Made by a program: the position numbers and the translations under genes
Notes under the pieces: generated by a model
The model's database searches: none
What the model saw: the letters and a program-made list of their open reading frames with translations, nothing else
Told to the model about the DNA's origin: nothing
Part shown: positions 25,989 through 35,416 of the stretch, piece by piece
How the letters are laid out: each line of letters starts with the position of its first letter
Numbering within the stretch: the first letter of the stretch is position 1
Assembly (NCBI GenBank): GCA_900541965.1
Contig: UQLN01000016.1
Span: forward strand, 20,953-84,952
From: an uncultured Parabacteroides sp.
GTDB taxonomy: Bacteria; Bacteroidota; Bacteroidia; Bacteroidales; Tannerellaceae
Direction: 5' to 3'
DNA length: 64,000 nt

Positions 25989-26930
25989 ATGACATTAAAT
26001 AGAAGAAACTTTTTAAGAACGACATTATCCGGTGCTGCTGTTGCTGTCGGAAGTACGGCACTTAGCGCTTGCGGGGCAAAACCGGCCTCAGAAGAGAAGT
26101 GTCCGGGCAAAGGCAAAAGTTGCTGCAACGGAAATGCCGAATTAAAGATTTCCTTCCAGGAAGGTATCGCTCCGGGCGAAACACTCAATGAAAAGCTGGA
26201 CGTAATGGAAAAGCTGGGAGTTGTAGGGTTTGAACCGGGTGGCGGCGGACTTGGCGGACGTGTAAAGGAAATCAAAGAGGCTCTGAACGGACGCAACATT
26301 AAAGTTAGTGCTATCTGCGCCGGTTTTAAAGGCTTCATCCTTTCAACCGATCCGGCTATTCGCAAGCAGTGCATGGATACCATGAAGGAAATTATTGCTC
26401 CTGCCGGGGAACTGGGGTCAACAGGTGTAATTATCGTTCCCGCATTCAACGGACAAACCCCAGCATTGCCACATACACAGGAAACCCGCGACTTCTTATG
26501 CGAACAATTCAACGAAATGGGTAACTTCGCAAAGGAACACGGAACAACCGTTATTTTTGAACCGCTAAACAGAAAAGAAGCGTTTTACCTCCGCCAGGTA
26601 GCGGATGCAGCTTCTATCTGCCGCGATATCAATAATCCGGGCGTACGCTGTATGGGTGACTTCTGGCACATGACTTGGGAAGAAACTTCCGATATGGGGG
26701 CATTCCTTTCTGCCGGAGACTATTTGCAGCATGTTCATATCGCAAGCCGTAAACGCCGCAGCATGCCGGGCGAAGACGGTGAAGCCGATAACTATGTAAA
26801 TGGCTTCAAAGGGTTGAAAATGCTTGGTTATAACAATTATATAAGTTTCGAATGCGGATGCCAGGGAGATCGTAATGTTCTTGTTCCTGCTGCTGTAGAA
26901 CTTATACGTAAACAATGGGAAGAAGCATAA
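25989..26930 (+). CDS. Tat-exported sugar phosphate isomerase/epimerase-like TIM barrel
   Basis: A 313-residue protein of the xylose-isomerase-like TIM-barrel family. The signal NRRNFLRTTLSGAAVAVGS (Arg5-Arg6) is of Tat type and LSAC (Cys28) is a possible lipobox, so it should be periplasmic and perhaps membrane-tethered. Barrel landmarks are GVVGFEPGG, EHGTTVIFEPLNRKEAF, MGDFWHM and DYLQHVHIASRKR. These carry the metal ligands Glu, Asp/His and His of the family. In Bacteroides similar proteins next to Gfo/Idh/MocA enzymes process 3-keto-glycosides. It stands between that dehydrogenase and a hemerythrin-like gene with only four bases to the latter. Confidence 0.85.
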   Translation: MTLNRRNFLRTTLSGAAVAVGSTALSACGAKPASEEKCPGKGKSCCNGNAELKISFQEGIAPGETLNEKLDVMEKLGVVGFEPGGGGLGGRVKEIKEALNGRNIKVSAICAGFKGFILSTDPAIRKQCMDTMKEIIAPAGELGSTGVIIVPAFNGQTPALPHTQETRDFLCEQFNEMGNFAKEHGTTVIFEPLNRKEAFYLRQVADAASICRDINNPGVRCMGDFWHMTWEETSDMGAFLSAGDYLQHVHIASRKRRSMPGEDGEADNYVNGFKGLKMLGYNNYISFECGCQGDRNVLVPAAVELIRKQWEEA

Positions 26931-26934
26931 AAAC

Positions 26935-27645
26935 ATGCCTTTAGTATATCCTAATATGCAAATGAGTGAGGTGGTGGAGGAACACCCCTCACTCATTCCT
27001 GTCATTAACCGTTTTGGTATTCGCCTCGGACTGGGCGACAAATCGGTCAAAACAATCTGTGACGAATACGAACTGGATACGGATTTCCTCTTAACGGTAA
27101 TCAATACTTTCCTGAACGAAGAATATTTTCCGGAAAAGAAGTTGCAGACATTCCATACTTCGCAGATTATAGACTATTTGAGAAAAACGAACCTGTACTA
27201 CCAACGTTATCAGATACCCAACATAGAACGTCATCTCGGTTCATTCATATCCATGAGTACCCCGGGAAACAATACACTCAATCTGATTGGCAAATTCTTT
27301 TCTTCTTTCAAGGAAGAGTTAACGGGACGCATTGAAAAAGACGAACAGGTTTGGTTCCCTTATTGTCTTTCCCTTAGCGAAAAATTAAACAGCCATTCCG
27401 GAAACGGACAAAGAGAAACTCTTTGCCTCGGAACGGAACAGCGGACGGAAGATCCGATTGAAGCATTACTGGCCGACCTGAAGAGCATAATGGTCAAGCA
27501 TCTTTCAGGGAATTACGATGAAAATTTATGTTATGCAGTCATCTTCTCAATCAGCAGCCTGGAGAAAGACATCAAACAGCATAACCGCATCCGGTATCGC
27601 ATTCTGACCCCAATGGTTTCAGCCATGGAAAAACTTTGCATTTAA
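26935..27645 (+). CDS. DUF542/hemerythrin-like protein with few canonical metal ligands
   Basis: A 236-residue protein with the layout of ScdA/YtfE-type repair proteins. Residues 7-60 form a DUF542-like domain (MSEVVEEHPSLIPVINRFG) and residues 80-230 a four-helix hemerythrin-like region (YYQRYQIPNIERHLGSFI, KDEQVWFPY, IKQHNRIRYRILTPMV). In metal-binding relatives the helices begin with histidines (for example KTHxYY). Here KTNLYY and GRIEKDEQ replace them, so a standard di-iron site is doubtful. It lies four bases after the isomerase-like gene and overlaps or abuts the LuxR-type regulator. A sensor or partner role for that regulator is an inference. Confidence 0.7.
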   Translation: MPLVYPNMQMSEVVEEHPSLIPVINRFGIRLGLGDKSVKTICDEYELDTDFLLTVINTFLNEEYFPEKKLQTFHTSQIIDYLRKTNLYYQRYQIPNIERHLGSFISMSTPGNNTLNLIGKFFSSFKEELTGRIEKDEQVWFPYCLSLSEKLNSHSGNGQRETLCLGTEQRTEDPIEALLADLKSIMVKHLSGNYDENLCYAVIFSISSLEKDIKQHNRIRYRILTPMVSAMEKLCI

Positions 27646-27656
27646 TCCTGATCCAG

Positions 27657-28238
27657 ATGCACAGGAACAAACAAATAGCGATTATACTGCCCGACACATT
27701 GCAAAGTATCGGATTACAAAATATCCTGACAGATTATTTCCCACCTGCAGAAGTCCATTGTTTCCCCACATTCGATGCATTTCTTCCGGTAAGCAACGAC
27801 ACATTCGATTTCTATTTTACCAATACGGACATCATGGTACTGAATACCGACTTTTTCCTTCCCCGGAAAAGTAAGACAATGGTACTGATAAACGGTCCGG
27901 AAGGCTCGGGAGGATTATCCGCTACCAACCATATTACTTTATACGCACCACAAGAGATTATTTTCGAGCAAATACATCAGATGCTCGAAAATGATAACGG
28001 GAACAATCCAACCGGAGAAAACAATAAAGAACTGTCTTCCCGCGAAACCGATGTACTGCAATTAATTGTAAAAGGAATTACCAACAAAGAAATTGCTGAC
28101 AAGCTGAATATCAGCCTAAATACCGTCTTAACCCACCGAAAAAATATAACTGCCAAACTGGGTATCAAGACAGTATCCGGTTTAACTTTCTATGCAATTA
28201 TGAACGGTATCATATCAGGAGATGATATCGAACTATAA
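27657..28238 (+). CDS. LuxR/NarL-type regulator with atypical receiver domain
   Basis: About 193 residues. The C-terminal part (ELSSRETDVLQLIVKGITNK, then LNISLNTVLTHRKNI) is a clear LuxR-type HTH. The N-terminal 110 residues have the length of a receiver but lack the acidic pocket and the Asp-x-x-Met-Pro block, so phosphorylation is doubtful. The ATG at 27657 was chosen; a TTG at 27636 would overlap the hemerythrin-like gene by ten bases. The next gene, a TonB receptor, has a dyad (28261-28280) in its upstream region that could be this protein's operator. Confidence 0.85.
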   Translation: MHRNKQIAIILPDTLQSIGLQNILTDYFPPAEVHCFPTFDAFLPVSNDTFDFYFTNTDIMVLNTDFFLPRKSKTMVLINGPEGSGGLSATNHITLYAPQEIIFEQIHQMLENDNGNNPTGENNKELSSRETDVLQLIVKGITNKEIADKLNISLNTVLTHRKNITAKLGIKTVSGLTFYAIMNGIISGDDIEL

Positions 28239-28260
28239 ACACCTCCACTTTATCTTCTAA

Positions 28261-28280
28261 AATCACTAGATGTAGTGATT
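28261..28280. promoter_or_regulatory. Dyad upstream of the porphyrin/haem TonB operon
   Basis: AATCACTA, four bases, then TAGTGATT: a perfect 8-bp inverted repeat with 12-base spacing between half-site centres. It sits between the LuxR-type regulator and the first TonB receptor, 62 bases before its start. No terminator T-run follows. It is a likely operator for the neighbouring regulator. Confidence 0.45.
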
Positions 28281-28342
28281 GACTACCTTTATTATTTCAC
28301 TTTCCTTTGCAATTATAAAATTCTAAATTAATACTTGATACG

Positions 28343-30688
28343 ATGAGATTACACTACCTATGTCCTCTTACCATAGGTCTTTTGACTGGTTTACAAACAA
28401 TTAATGCTGACAATGTAATTGTAAACGATACGATTAAGACTTATAATATTAACGAAATTGTAGTTACTTCTTCCACAAAAGAAACCAACGATCTGCGTTT
28501 GTTGCCAGGCTCAGTATCCATCTTATCACCACAAAGCATATCCAATCGGCAGATTGATGCGCTTAAAGATATCAGTGCATTCGTTCCCAACCTGTATATG
28601 CCGGATTATGGCTCCAAGATGACTTCGGCTATTTATATCCGTGGTATCGGAGCGCGAAGCAGTGGACAATCCATCGGACTTTATGTAGATAATGTCCCTT
28701 ACCTGAATAAAAGTGCTTTCGATTTTGAATTGAACGATATTCAACGCATCGAAGTATTGCGCGGACCACAGGGTACGCTGTACGGACGTAATGCAATGGG
28801 AGGCATTGTAAATATCTATACACTCTCCCCCCTTACATACCAGGGGACTAAGCTGCAGGTTTCTGCCGGGAACTATGGAGCATTTAAAGCTAAGGCCTCC
28901 CATTACAATAAATTAAGCGACCGTGTAGGGATAGCAGTAGGCGGTTACTATGACCGGAACGATGGCTTTTTCATTAACGAATACAACCATACCCGAGCGG
29001 ATATGGAACAATCGGCAGGCGGACATTTCAAACTGGATTGGATGATTACCGATGCCCTGAAAGCGCAATATTCCTTTAATTTCGATTATGTAGACCAGGG
29101 TGCTTTCCCGTATGGCCAGTATGATAAGGAAACCGGAGAGGTTGCTCCTATCTGCTTCAACGACCCGGCTTCTTACTGGCGTAGAATGTTGAATAACAGC
29201 CTTTACCTGGAATGGAAAAACAAGAACTTTATTTTCACCTCAACAACCGCTTATCAATATCTGAAAGATGATATGAAGATGGACCAAGACTATACCCGGA
29301 AATCTATTTTCACCCTGCATCAAGTTCAGAAACAATATGCATGGAGCCAGGAATTCGCTATCAAATCCAACCATAAAAAGAACTACCAATGGAGTTTCGG
29401 CGCTTATGGTTTTTATAATAGCCTGAATACGGACGGTCCGGTAACTTTTAAGGAAGATGGTATCAAAGACATTCTACAAAAAGCATTTGACGAAATCAAG
29501 ATGCCCAAGCTCACGGTAAAAGGCGATAATAATCAAATCTATTTTCCCGGGAATTTCGATACTCCCACGTATGGATTTGCCGCATTCCACCAATCTACCT
29601 ACAACAATCTATTCATTCCCGGATTATCCATTACAGCCGGAATACGTCTGGATTACGAAAATGCAAAAATGAAATACAATTCCTCTGTCGAAGGTATGAC
29701 TATGAACATATATATGCCGAGCATGGGTCCCGGTATGCCCGAAATCAACCAGGATTTCCCGATGAATGCGACTTTATTAGGAAAAGAGACACAAGACTTT
29801 CTACAAGTATTACCTAAAGCATCCTTACGTTATCAGTGTTCTCCCGGAACATTCACTTATGTATCTGTTGCCAAAGGTTATAAAACCGGAGGATACAACA
29901 TTCAAATGTTTGGCGACCTGGTACAGGCACAAGCTAAATATAACCTGATAGAGGATGTTAAAAAGTTAATGCCCCCTGCAATGAGAGATAAATTTAAAAA
30001 TCCCGAACCCTCTGCTGTTGCGGATGTAGCCTCCTATAAACCCGAACATAGCTGGAATTACGAATTAGGAGTTCGCAGCGAATTAATAAAGAACAGGCTG
30101 AATGCGGAGCTTACCTTATTTTATATGGACATCCGCGACATCCAGTTAACACGATTTGCCCAAAACGGAAGCGGTAGAATGATTACCAACGGAGGTAAAG
30201 CCAACAGTTACGGAGTGGAAATCGGTTTACACGGACAAATAACGAATGGTTTGACCGCCGATGTAAATTACGGTTTTACCCGTGCCACTTTCCGAGACTA
30301 TAAATATGAAGACAAAGTAAACGGAAAGATCGTCGAAATAGATTGTAAAGACAACTTTATCCCATACACTCCGCGCCATACGGTTAGTGCCGGACTCCAA
30401 TATACCAAACTATTGCGGAACAAATTTATCGACCAATTTATGGTAGCCCTGCAATATACCGGAGCCGGTAAGATTTTCTGGACGGAAAAGAATGACATCA
30501 ACCAGCCATTCTACGGCACGCTGAACGGAAAAGCAGGTATCCGTAAGGGTATTGTAAACCTGAATGTATGGAGCCGGAATATAACCAATACGGACTATCA
30601 GGCATTCTATTTCGAGTCGTTCAACAACTCATTCATCCAGAAGGGAAAACCGTTCCAGATAGGAGCCGAAGTAATTGTCTCATTTTAA
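28343..30688 (+). CDS. TonB-dependent receptor (putative porphyrin/haem uptake, copy 1)
   Basis: A 781-residue outer-membrane receptor: signal peptide, TonB box region (NINEIVVTSSTKET), plug (SAIYIRGIGARSSGQSIGLY, LRGPQGTLYGRNAMGGIVNI) and a C-terminal barrel ending in aromatic-hydrophobic-Phe (VSF). It lacks the SusC extra N-terminal domain and has no SusD partner, so it is a classical small-ligand receptor. It heads a run with a second similar receptor, an MFS carrier, HemN and protoporphyrinogen oxidase. A porphyrin or porphyrinogen ligand is therefore inferred. Its barrel has loop insertions that the second copy lacks, including a Met/Pro-rich stretch (MNIYMPSMGPGMPEI). Confidence 0.85.
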   Translation: MRLHYLCPLTIGLLTGLQTINADNVIVNDTIKTYNINEIVVTSSTKETNDLRLLPGSVSILSPQSISNRQIDALKDISAFVPNLYMPDYGSKMTSAIYIRGIGARSSGQSIGLYVDNVPYLNKSAFDFELNDIQRIEVLRGPQGTLYGRNAMGGIVNIYTLSPLTYQGTKLQVSAGNYGAFKAKASHYNKLSDRVGIAVGGYYDRNDGFFINEYNHTRADMEQSAGGHFKLDWMITDALKAQYSFNFDYVDQGAFPYGQYDKETGEVAPICFNDPASYWRRMLNNSLYLEWKNKNFIFTSTTAYQYLKDDMKMDQDYTRKSIFTLHQVQKQYAWSQEFAIKSNHKKNYQWSFGAYGFYNSLNTDGPVTFKEDGIKDILQKAFDEIKMPKLTVKGDNNQIYFPGNFDTPTYGFAAFHQSTYNNLFIPGLSITAGIRLDYENAKMKYNSSVEGMTMNIYMPSMGPGMPEINQDFPMNATLLGKETQDFLQVLPKASLRYQCSPGTFTYVSVAKGYKTGGYNIQMFGDLVQAQAKYNLIEDVKKLMPPAMRDKFKNPEPSAVADVASYKPEHSWNYELGVRSELIKNRLNAELTLFYMDIRDIQLTRFAQNGSGRMITNGGKANSYGVEIGLHGQITNGLTADVNYGFTRATFRDYKYEDKVNGKIVEIDCKDNFIPYTPRHTVSAGLQYTKLLRNKFIDQFMVALQYTGAGKIFWTEKNDINQPFYGTLNGKAGIRKGIVNLNVWSRNITNTDYQAFYFESFNNSFIQKGKPFQIGAEVIVSF

Positions 30689-30751
30689 TAATATAGAATG
30701 ACCTTGACAAGCAAGATTCGTCAATCAAATTAAATCGATATAAAACATCTT

Positions 30752-32830
30752 ATGTATAAAATACTATCTGTATTCCTGTTATCCGCATCCACCCTATATA
30801 CCGGGTGGGGTAAAGAAATCGAGGCAGACACACTGAAAACCCGCCAGGTTAACCTGGACGAGGTGGTAGTTGAATCATTCAAACAGGAAAAGAGCCTGCG
30901 CCTGGCTCCTCTCTCCGCTTCTTCGGTAACGGGAACAGCTATACAGAACCGGAATATAACAGGGATAAAGGAATTCAGTTCCTTTATCCCTAACTTGTTT
31001 ATGCCGGACTATGGTTCCAAACTGACTTCTCCGGTTTACATCCGCGGTATCGGTTCCAAGATAAACGCTCCGTCCGTAGGATTATATGTCGACGGGATTC
31101 CTTATTTCGAGAAATCGGCACTCGATTTTAATTTCACGGAGATAGACCGGATAGAAGTATTGCGTGGTCCGCAAGGTACTTTATACGGACGTAATACGAT
31201 GGGAGGTATTATTAATGTATATACCAAATCGCCCCTGAAATACCAGGGCACGAATGCGTATATTTCAAATGGGACTTATGGGCTTCAGGGTTATGCCCTC
31301 TCCCATTACCGTTCCATCGGAGAGAAGTTCGGTATTGCGGTTTCCGGCAATTACAATAAGAGCGATGGGTACTTCACCAACCTATATACGGATAAAAAAG
31401 CCGACAACCAGAAATCCGGTTCCGGACGTATCCGCTTGGAATGGCTTCCCCGTCCGGACTTTTCCGTACAATTGATGAGCAGTTATGACTACTCTGACCA
31501 AGGAGGTTATCCGTACGCCGTTTGCGACTCCGTAACCCATCGCCCGGGCGATGTGAATTATAATGATTACAGCTATTACAAACGGACGCTTTCAACCACA
31601 GGCGTTAGTTTGGAATATCGCGGTAAAACTTTCAGTCTCGGAAGCCAGACCGCATTCCAATATTTATCAGACCATCAGGGCATCGACCAGGATTTTTCAC
31701 CTAAAAGTATCTATTTCGCCCGTCAGGACCAGAAACAGAAAATGGTATCCGAAGAATTCAATATCAAATCCACAAGTAAAAGCCGCTATAAATGGCTGTT
31801 CGGGGCATTCGGATTCTGGCAAGGTATCGATAATACGGTTATCCTGGATTATCTGGCGCAGAATTACAGTACCCGTAAATTATATACTATCCCGACTTAC
31901 GGGTTTGCCCTGTATCACCAATCGACTATCGATGATTTATTGGTAAAAGGGCTCTCCCTTACGTTCGGTATCCGTTATGACTACGAAAGAGCATCCACAG
32001 ACTTTTTATATTACAAAGACTCTGTAGCAAGCAGCAAAGAAGTCGACCAATTCTACAGCAAACTGAAATTCAGTCAGGTAACCCCTAAGTTTTCCCTGCA
32101 ATATATGTTTCCGTCTACCGGATTGGTTTATGCAACCGTTACCAAAGGATATAAGACCGGAGGCTTCAATACCTCCTTCGAACGGGACGAAGACCGTACT
32201 TTCGAACCGGAAAGCAGTTGGAATTATGAAGTCGGAGCCAAACACCCGTTTCTGGACAACCGCTTGCGTGCCGAAATCGCATTCTTCTATATCGATTGGA
32301 AGAACCAGCAAATCAGCCAGCCTTTACCATCCGGCAGAGGTTCCATGCTCAAGAATGCAGGACGCTCCGTCAGCAAAGGGGTAGAACTCAGCTTGCAAGG
32401 GAATTTATTTAACGGATTCATGCTACAGGCCAATTACGGTTTTACACACGCCACATTTAAGAAATACCAGAACGGAAAAACAGATTACGCCGGAAATTTC
32501 CTGCCGATGGTTCCCACACATACATTCGCCATTGGAGCCGATTATACCCGTGCCAATCCCTGTCCGCATATCGACCGTTTTACAATCAGCCTGAATTATA
32601 CAGGTACAGGTAGAATTTATTGGAAAGAAGATAATCATGTATCCCAACCTTATTACGGACTATTAAACGGAAAGTTTTCCGTAACCAAAGGTTTTGCTAC
32701 CTTTGCAATCTGGGCTAAGAATATAACAGCAACCGATTACACGGCATTCTATTTCGAAAGCGGCGGCAAAGGGTTAGGACAAAAAGGAAAACCTTTCACT
32801 ATCGGGGGCAATATCCAGCTCAACTTTTAG
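30752..32830 (+). CDS. TonB-dependent receptor (putative porphyrin/haem uptake, copy 2)
   Basis: A 692-residue receptor that is clearly a sister of the preceding one. Both share MPDYGSK, a YIRGIG plug start, LRGPQGTLYGRN, and barrel phrases such as YKTGGFN or YKTGGYN and NITNTDY or NITATDY. The TonB box region is NLDEVVVESFKQEK. It starts 63 bases after copy 1 and ends six bases before the MFS gene. Two retained copies side by side suggest different but related ligands, for example different porphyrins. Confidence 0.85.
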   Translation: MYKILSVFLLSASTLYTGWGKEIEADTLKTRQVNLDEVVVESFKQEKSLRLAPLSASSVTGTAIQNRNITGIKEFSSFIPNLFMPDYGSKLTSPVYIRGIGSKINAPSVGLYVDGIPYFEKSALDFNFTEIDRIEVLRGPQGTLYGRNTMGGIINVYTKSPLKYQGTNAYISNGTYGLQGYALSHYRSIGEKFGIAVSGNYNKSDGYFTNLYTDKKADNQKSGSGRIRLEWLPRPDFSVQLMSSYDYSDQGGYPYAVCDSVTHRPGDVNYNDYSYYKRTLSTTGVSLEYRGKTFSLGSQTAFQYLSDHQGIDQDFSPKSIYFARQDQKQKMVSEEFNIKSTSKSRYKWLFGAFGFWQGIDNTVILDYLAQNYSTRKLYTIPTYGFALYHQSTIDDLLVKGLSLTFGIRYDYERASTDFLYYKDSVASSKEVDQFYSKLKFSQVTPKFSLQYMFPSTGLVYATVTKGYKTGGFNTSFERDEDRTFEPESSWNYEVGAKHPFLDNRLRAEIAFFYIDWKNQQISQPLPSGRGSMLKNAGRSVSKGVELSLQGNLFNGFMLQANYGFTHATFKKYQNGKTDYAGNFLPMVPTHTFAIGADYTRANPCPHIDRFTISLNYTGTGRIYWKEDNHVSQPYYGLLNGKFSVTKGFATFAIWAKNITATDYTAFYFESGGKGLGQKGKPFTIGGNIQLNF

Positions 32831-32836
32831 GAAAGC

Positions 32837-34042
32837 ATGATACAAAAAGACAAGACATACAATCTGGCAACTTTTTTCTGCCTGTATATCGCACAAACAA
32901 TACCGATGAGTTTCTTCTCGACAGTCATTCCGGTTATGATGCGGCAGGAAAATTTCTCTCTCTCGGCAATAGGTCTATTACAACTTATCAAATTGCCTTG
33001 GATACTTAAATTTCTCTGGTCGCCGCTGATAGACCGCCATTCCACCACCACAGGAGATTACAAACGGTGGATTTTTTCATCGGAACTGATTTATGCCGCA
33101 TTGATATTTGCCGTTGCATTCCTGGACTTCCATACGGACTTCTATACGATTGTAGCATTAATTATTATTTCTTTTGTTGCATCCGCTACGCAGGATATTG
33201 CGACAGATGCCTTGGCCGTACTCTCATTCAGCCGTCAGGATAAAAGCCTTGCAAACAGCATGCAGTCGATGGGAAGTTTCGGCGGTTCCATGATTGGAGG
33301 CGGATTATTGCTTTTACTATTCAAGCAGGTAGGCTGGAACAGTTTATTACCATGCCTTGCCCTGTTCGTTATGATTGCCCTACTCCCCCTCTTTTTCAAC
33401 AAAGGGATTAAAATCCAACCGAAAAACACCCATGAACGGGCAAAGAAAGCAGATGTATTCTACTTCTTCACCCAAAAGAAAATATGGAAACAGATCGGTT
33501 TCCTTTTCCTCTACTATTCCGGATTAATCGGTACATTGGCTATGCTGAAACCTTATCTGGTAGATTTAGGTTACAGTATGAAAGAAATCGGAGTCATGAG
33601 CGGATTGGCAGGGACAGCAGTTGGAGCAATGTCTTCTTTCGCCGGAGGATTTATTGTAAGACGTATCGGACGTTATCGTGCCCGTGCCTTATTTTCTGTA
33701 TTCGTGCTGATCGCTTGTTTGTATTTCCTCGGTTTATCTTATATACATCCTACCACCCCGTTGTTATATGGAGGCATTTTCCTGCTATGGGGCAGCTATG
33801 GGATGGCAACGATTGTAGTCTACACAACAGCGATGGACTGTGTACGTCCCGGACGTGAAGGAACAGACTTCACCGTTCAGACTGTCATTACCCATCTTGC
33901 AGGTATGATAATGGCTATCCTCAGCGGAAAAATTGCAGATGCGACCGGTTATCATGGTTTGTTCTTTTTTGAAACAGCCATTGCCGTTTTGTCACTCCTC
34001 TACATACTTATTGTATTCAAAAAAGAAAAAGAGACGATATGA
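32837..34042 (+). CDS. MFS transporter, AmpG-like
   Basis: A 401-residue inner-membrane carrier with about 12 hydrophobic spans. SATQDIATDALAVLS after span 3 and LPWILKFLWSPLIDRH are typical of AmpG-type MFS proteins, many of which import cell-wall fragments. Here it lies between TonB receptors and late haem genes, and its stop overlaps the hemN start by four bases. The natural inference is that it carries the receptor's ligand, such as a porphyrin, across the inner membrane. This is not proven by sequence. Confidence 0.8.
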   Translation: MIQKDKTYNLATFFCLYIAQTIPMSFFSTVIPVMMRQENFSLSAIGLLQLIKLPWILKFLWSPLIDRHSTTTGDYKRWIFSSELIYAALIFAVAFLDFHTDFYTIVALIIISFVASATQDIATDALAVLSFSRQDKSLANSMQSMGSFGGSMIGGGLLLLLFKQVGWNSLLPCLALFVMIALLPLFFNKGIKIQPKNTHERAKKADVFYFFTQKKIWKQIGFLFLYYSGLIGTLAMLKPYLVDLGYSMKEIGVMSGLAGTAVGAMSSFAGGFIVRRIGRYRARALFSVFVLIACLYFLGLSYIHPTTPLLYGGIFLLWGSYGMATIVVYTTAMDCVRPGREGTDFTVQTVITHLAGMIMAILSGKIADATGYHGLFFFETAIAVLSLLYILIVFKKEKETI

Positions 34043-35412
34043 AACAAGAATTGTTAGACAAATATAATGTACCGGTCCCCCGGTATACCAGTTATCCACC
34101 GGCAAACTATTTCACAGAAAGTTTTACCGGCGAAGACTATCTGAAAGCGATTGAACAGTCCAACCAATTAAGTCCGAAACATCTTTCGTTCTATTTCCAT
34201 ATACCATTCTGCCGGAAAATGTGCTATTATTGCGGATGCAACTCCATACCGCTTTCCGAACACAATGTTGTAACCCGTTTCCGTTATGTGGAAGCACTCC
34301 ACCAGGAAATAGAACTCATTGCTCCCTATCTTGCCGCTAAGCGAAAAATTGCGCAAATCCATTATGGAGGAGGAACACCTTCCATATTGCCACTCATGCC
34401 CCTGAAAAGCCTGAATGACCATTTACGCAAAGATTTCACTTTTATCAATAAACCGGAAATTGCCATTGAGTGCCATCCCGGTTATTTACAGGAAAAAGAT
34501 TGGATCGCATTCGAAGAAGCGAGTTTCAACCGAATCAGTATCGGCGTGCAAGACTTTAACGAAGAAGTCCTGAAAAAATCAAACCGCAAACTTTCATTAT
34601 TGCCGATAGAAGAGATTGTAAACGCACTCCACGCCTCCGGTATAAAAGTTAATTTGGATTTCCTGTACGGACTGCCCGGACAGACGGAACAAAGTTTTGC
34701 CGCAACCATTGAACGAGCGATAAAAATACAGCCAGACCGACTGGTGACCTTCTCATATGCTCATGTACCCTGGGTAAACAAACGGCAGCTGCTCCTTGAA
34801 AAAGCAGGATTACCCAGCAGCGAGGAGAAAAGCCGCATGTATGAAACTGCACGCCGGATGCTCTGTGAAGCCGGTTACAAACCGATAGGCATGGACCATT
34901 TCGTACGTGAAAATGATGAATTGTATACTGCATTGCAGAACGGGCAGCTTCACAGGAATTTCCAGGGATACTGTACACGCAGAACCACCGGACAGGTTTA
35001 TGCATTCGGTGTTACCGGTATCAGCCAGCTTACGGCAGCCTATGCCCAGAATTGCAAGGATGTTCCCGAATATATAGAACTGATGAGACAAGGAAGGCCT
35101 GCCACGATAAAAGGATATACCTTGAACGAAGAAGAACAAATTGCCCGCGAAGTTATCGAAACATTGATGTGTAACTATTCCATCAACTGGCAGGAAATTG
35201 CAGAACGGTTCTCACTTCCCGTTTCCGAAATAAAGCAGGCTGTAAATTATAATAAAGCGAGTCTCGACGAATTTGCCGCAGACGGGCTTATCGAATTTAA
35301 CGACGAACAACTAAAAATGACGGCGGAAGGCAGACTGTTTGTCCGCAATGTTGCCGCCTCATTCGACAAACTGATGCTTCATACCAACAAATCATTTTCT
35401 AAACCAGTATAA
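34039..35412 (+). CDS. hemN: Oxygen-independent coproporphyrinogen III oxidase
   Basis: A radical-SAM enzyme that decarboxylates coproporphyrinogen III to protoporphyrinogen IX. FCRKMCYYCGC holds the CxxxCxxC cluster ligands (Cys58, 62, 65). IHYGGGTPS, NRISIGVQDFN, YGLPGQT and LHRNFQGY follow in the order seen in true HemN. The last of these blocks and the HemN C-terminal region separate it from HemW-like proteins. At 457 residues it is full length. It overlaps the MFS gene by four bases and is followed after four bases by the next haem gene. No earlier haem-pathway gene is present, so the substrate may come from outside the cell. Confidence 0.94.
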   Translation: MKQELLDKYNVPVPRYTSYPPANYFTESFTGEDYLKAIEQSNQLSPKHLSFYFHIPFCRKMCYYCGCNSIPLSEHNVVTRFRYVEALHQEIELIAPYLAAKRKIAQIHYGGGTPSILPLMPLKSLNDHLRKDFTFINKPEIAIECHPGYLQEKDWIAFEEASFNRISIGVQDFNEEVLKKSNRKLSLLPIEEIVNALHASGIKVNLDFLYGLPGQTEQSFAATIERAIKIQPDRLVTFSYAHVPWVNKRQLLLEKAGLPSSEEKSRMYETARRMLCEAGYKPIGMDHFVRENDELYTALQNGQLHRNFQGYCTRRTTGQVYAFGVTGISQLTAAYAQNCKDVPEYIELMRQGRPATIKGYTLNEEEQIAREVIETLMCNYSINWQEIAERFSLPVSEIKQAVNYNKASLDEFAADGLIEFNDEQLKMTAEGRLFVRNVAASFDKLMLHTNKSFSKPV

Positions 35413-35416
35413 TATT

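Noticed and set aside
27636..27656. TTG start for the LuxR-type gene
   Set aside because: It would overlap the previous gene and add only seven residues; the ATG at 27657 is the simpler choice.
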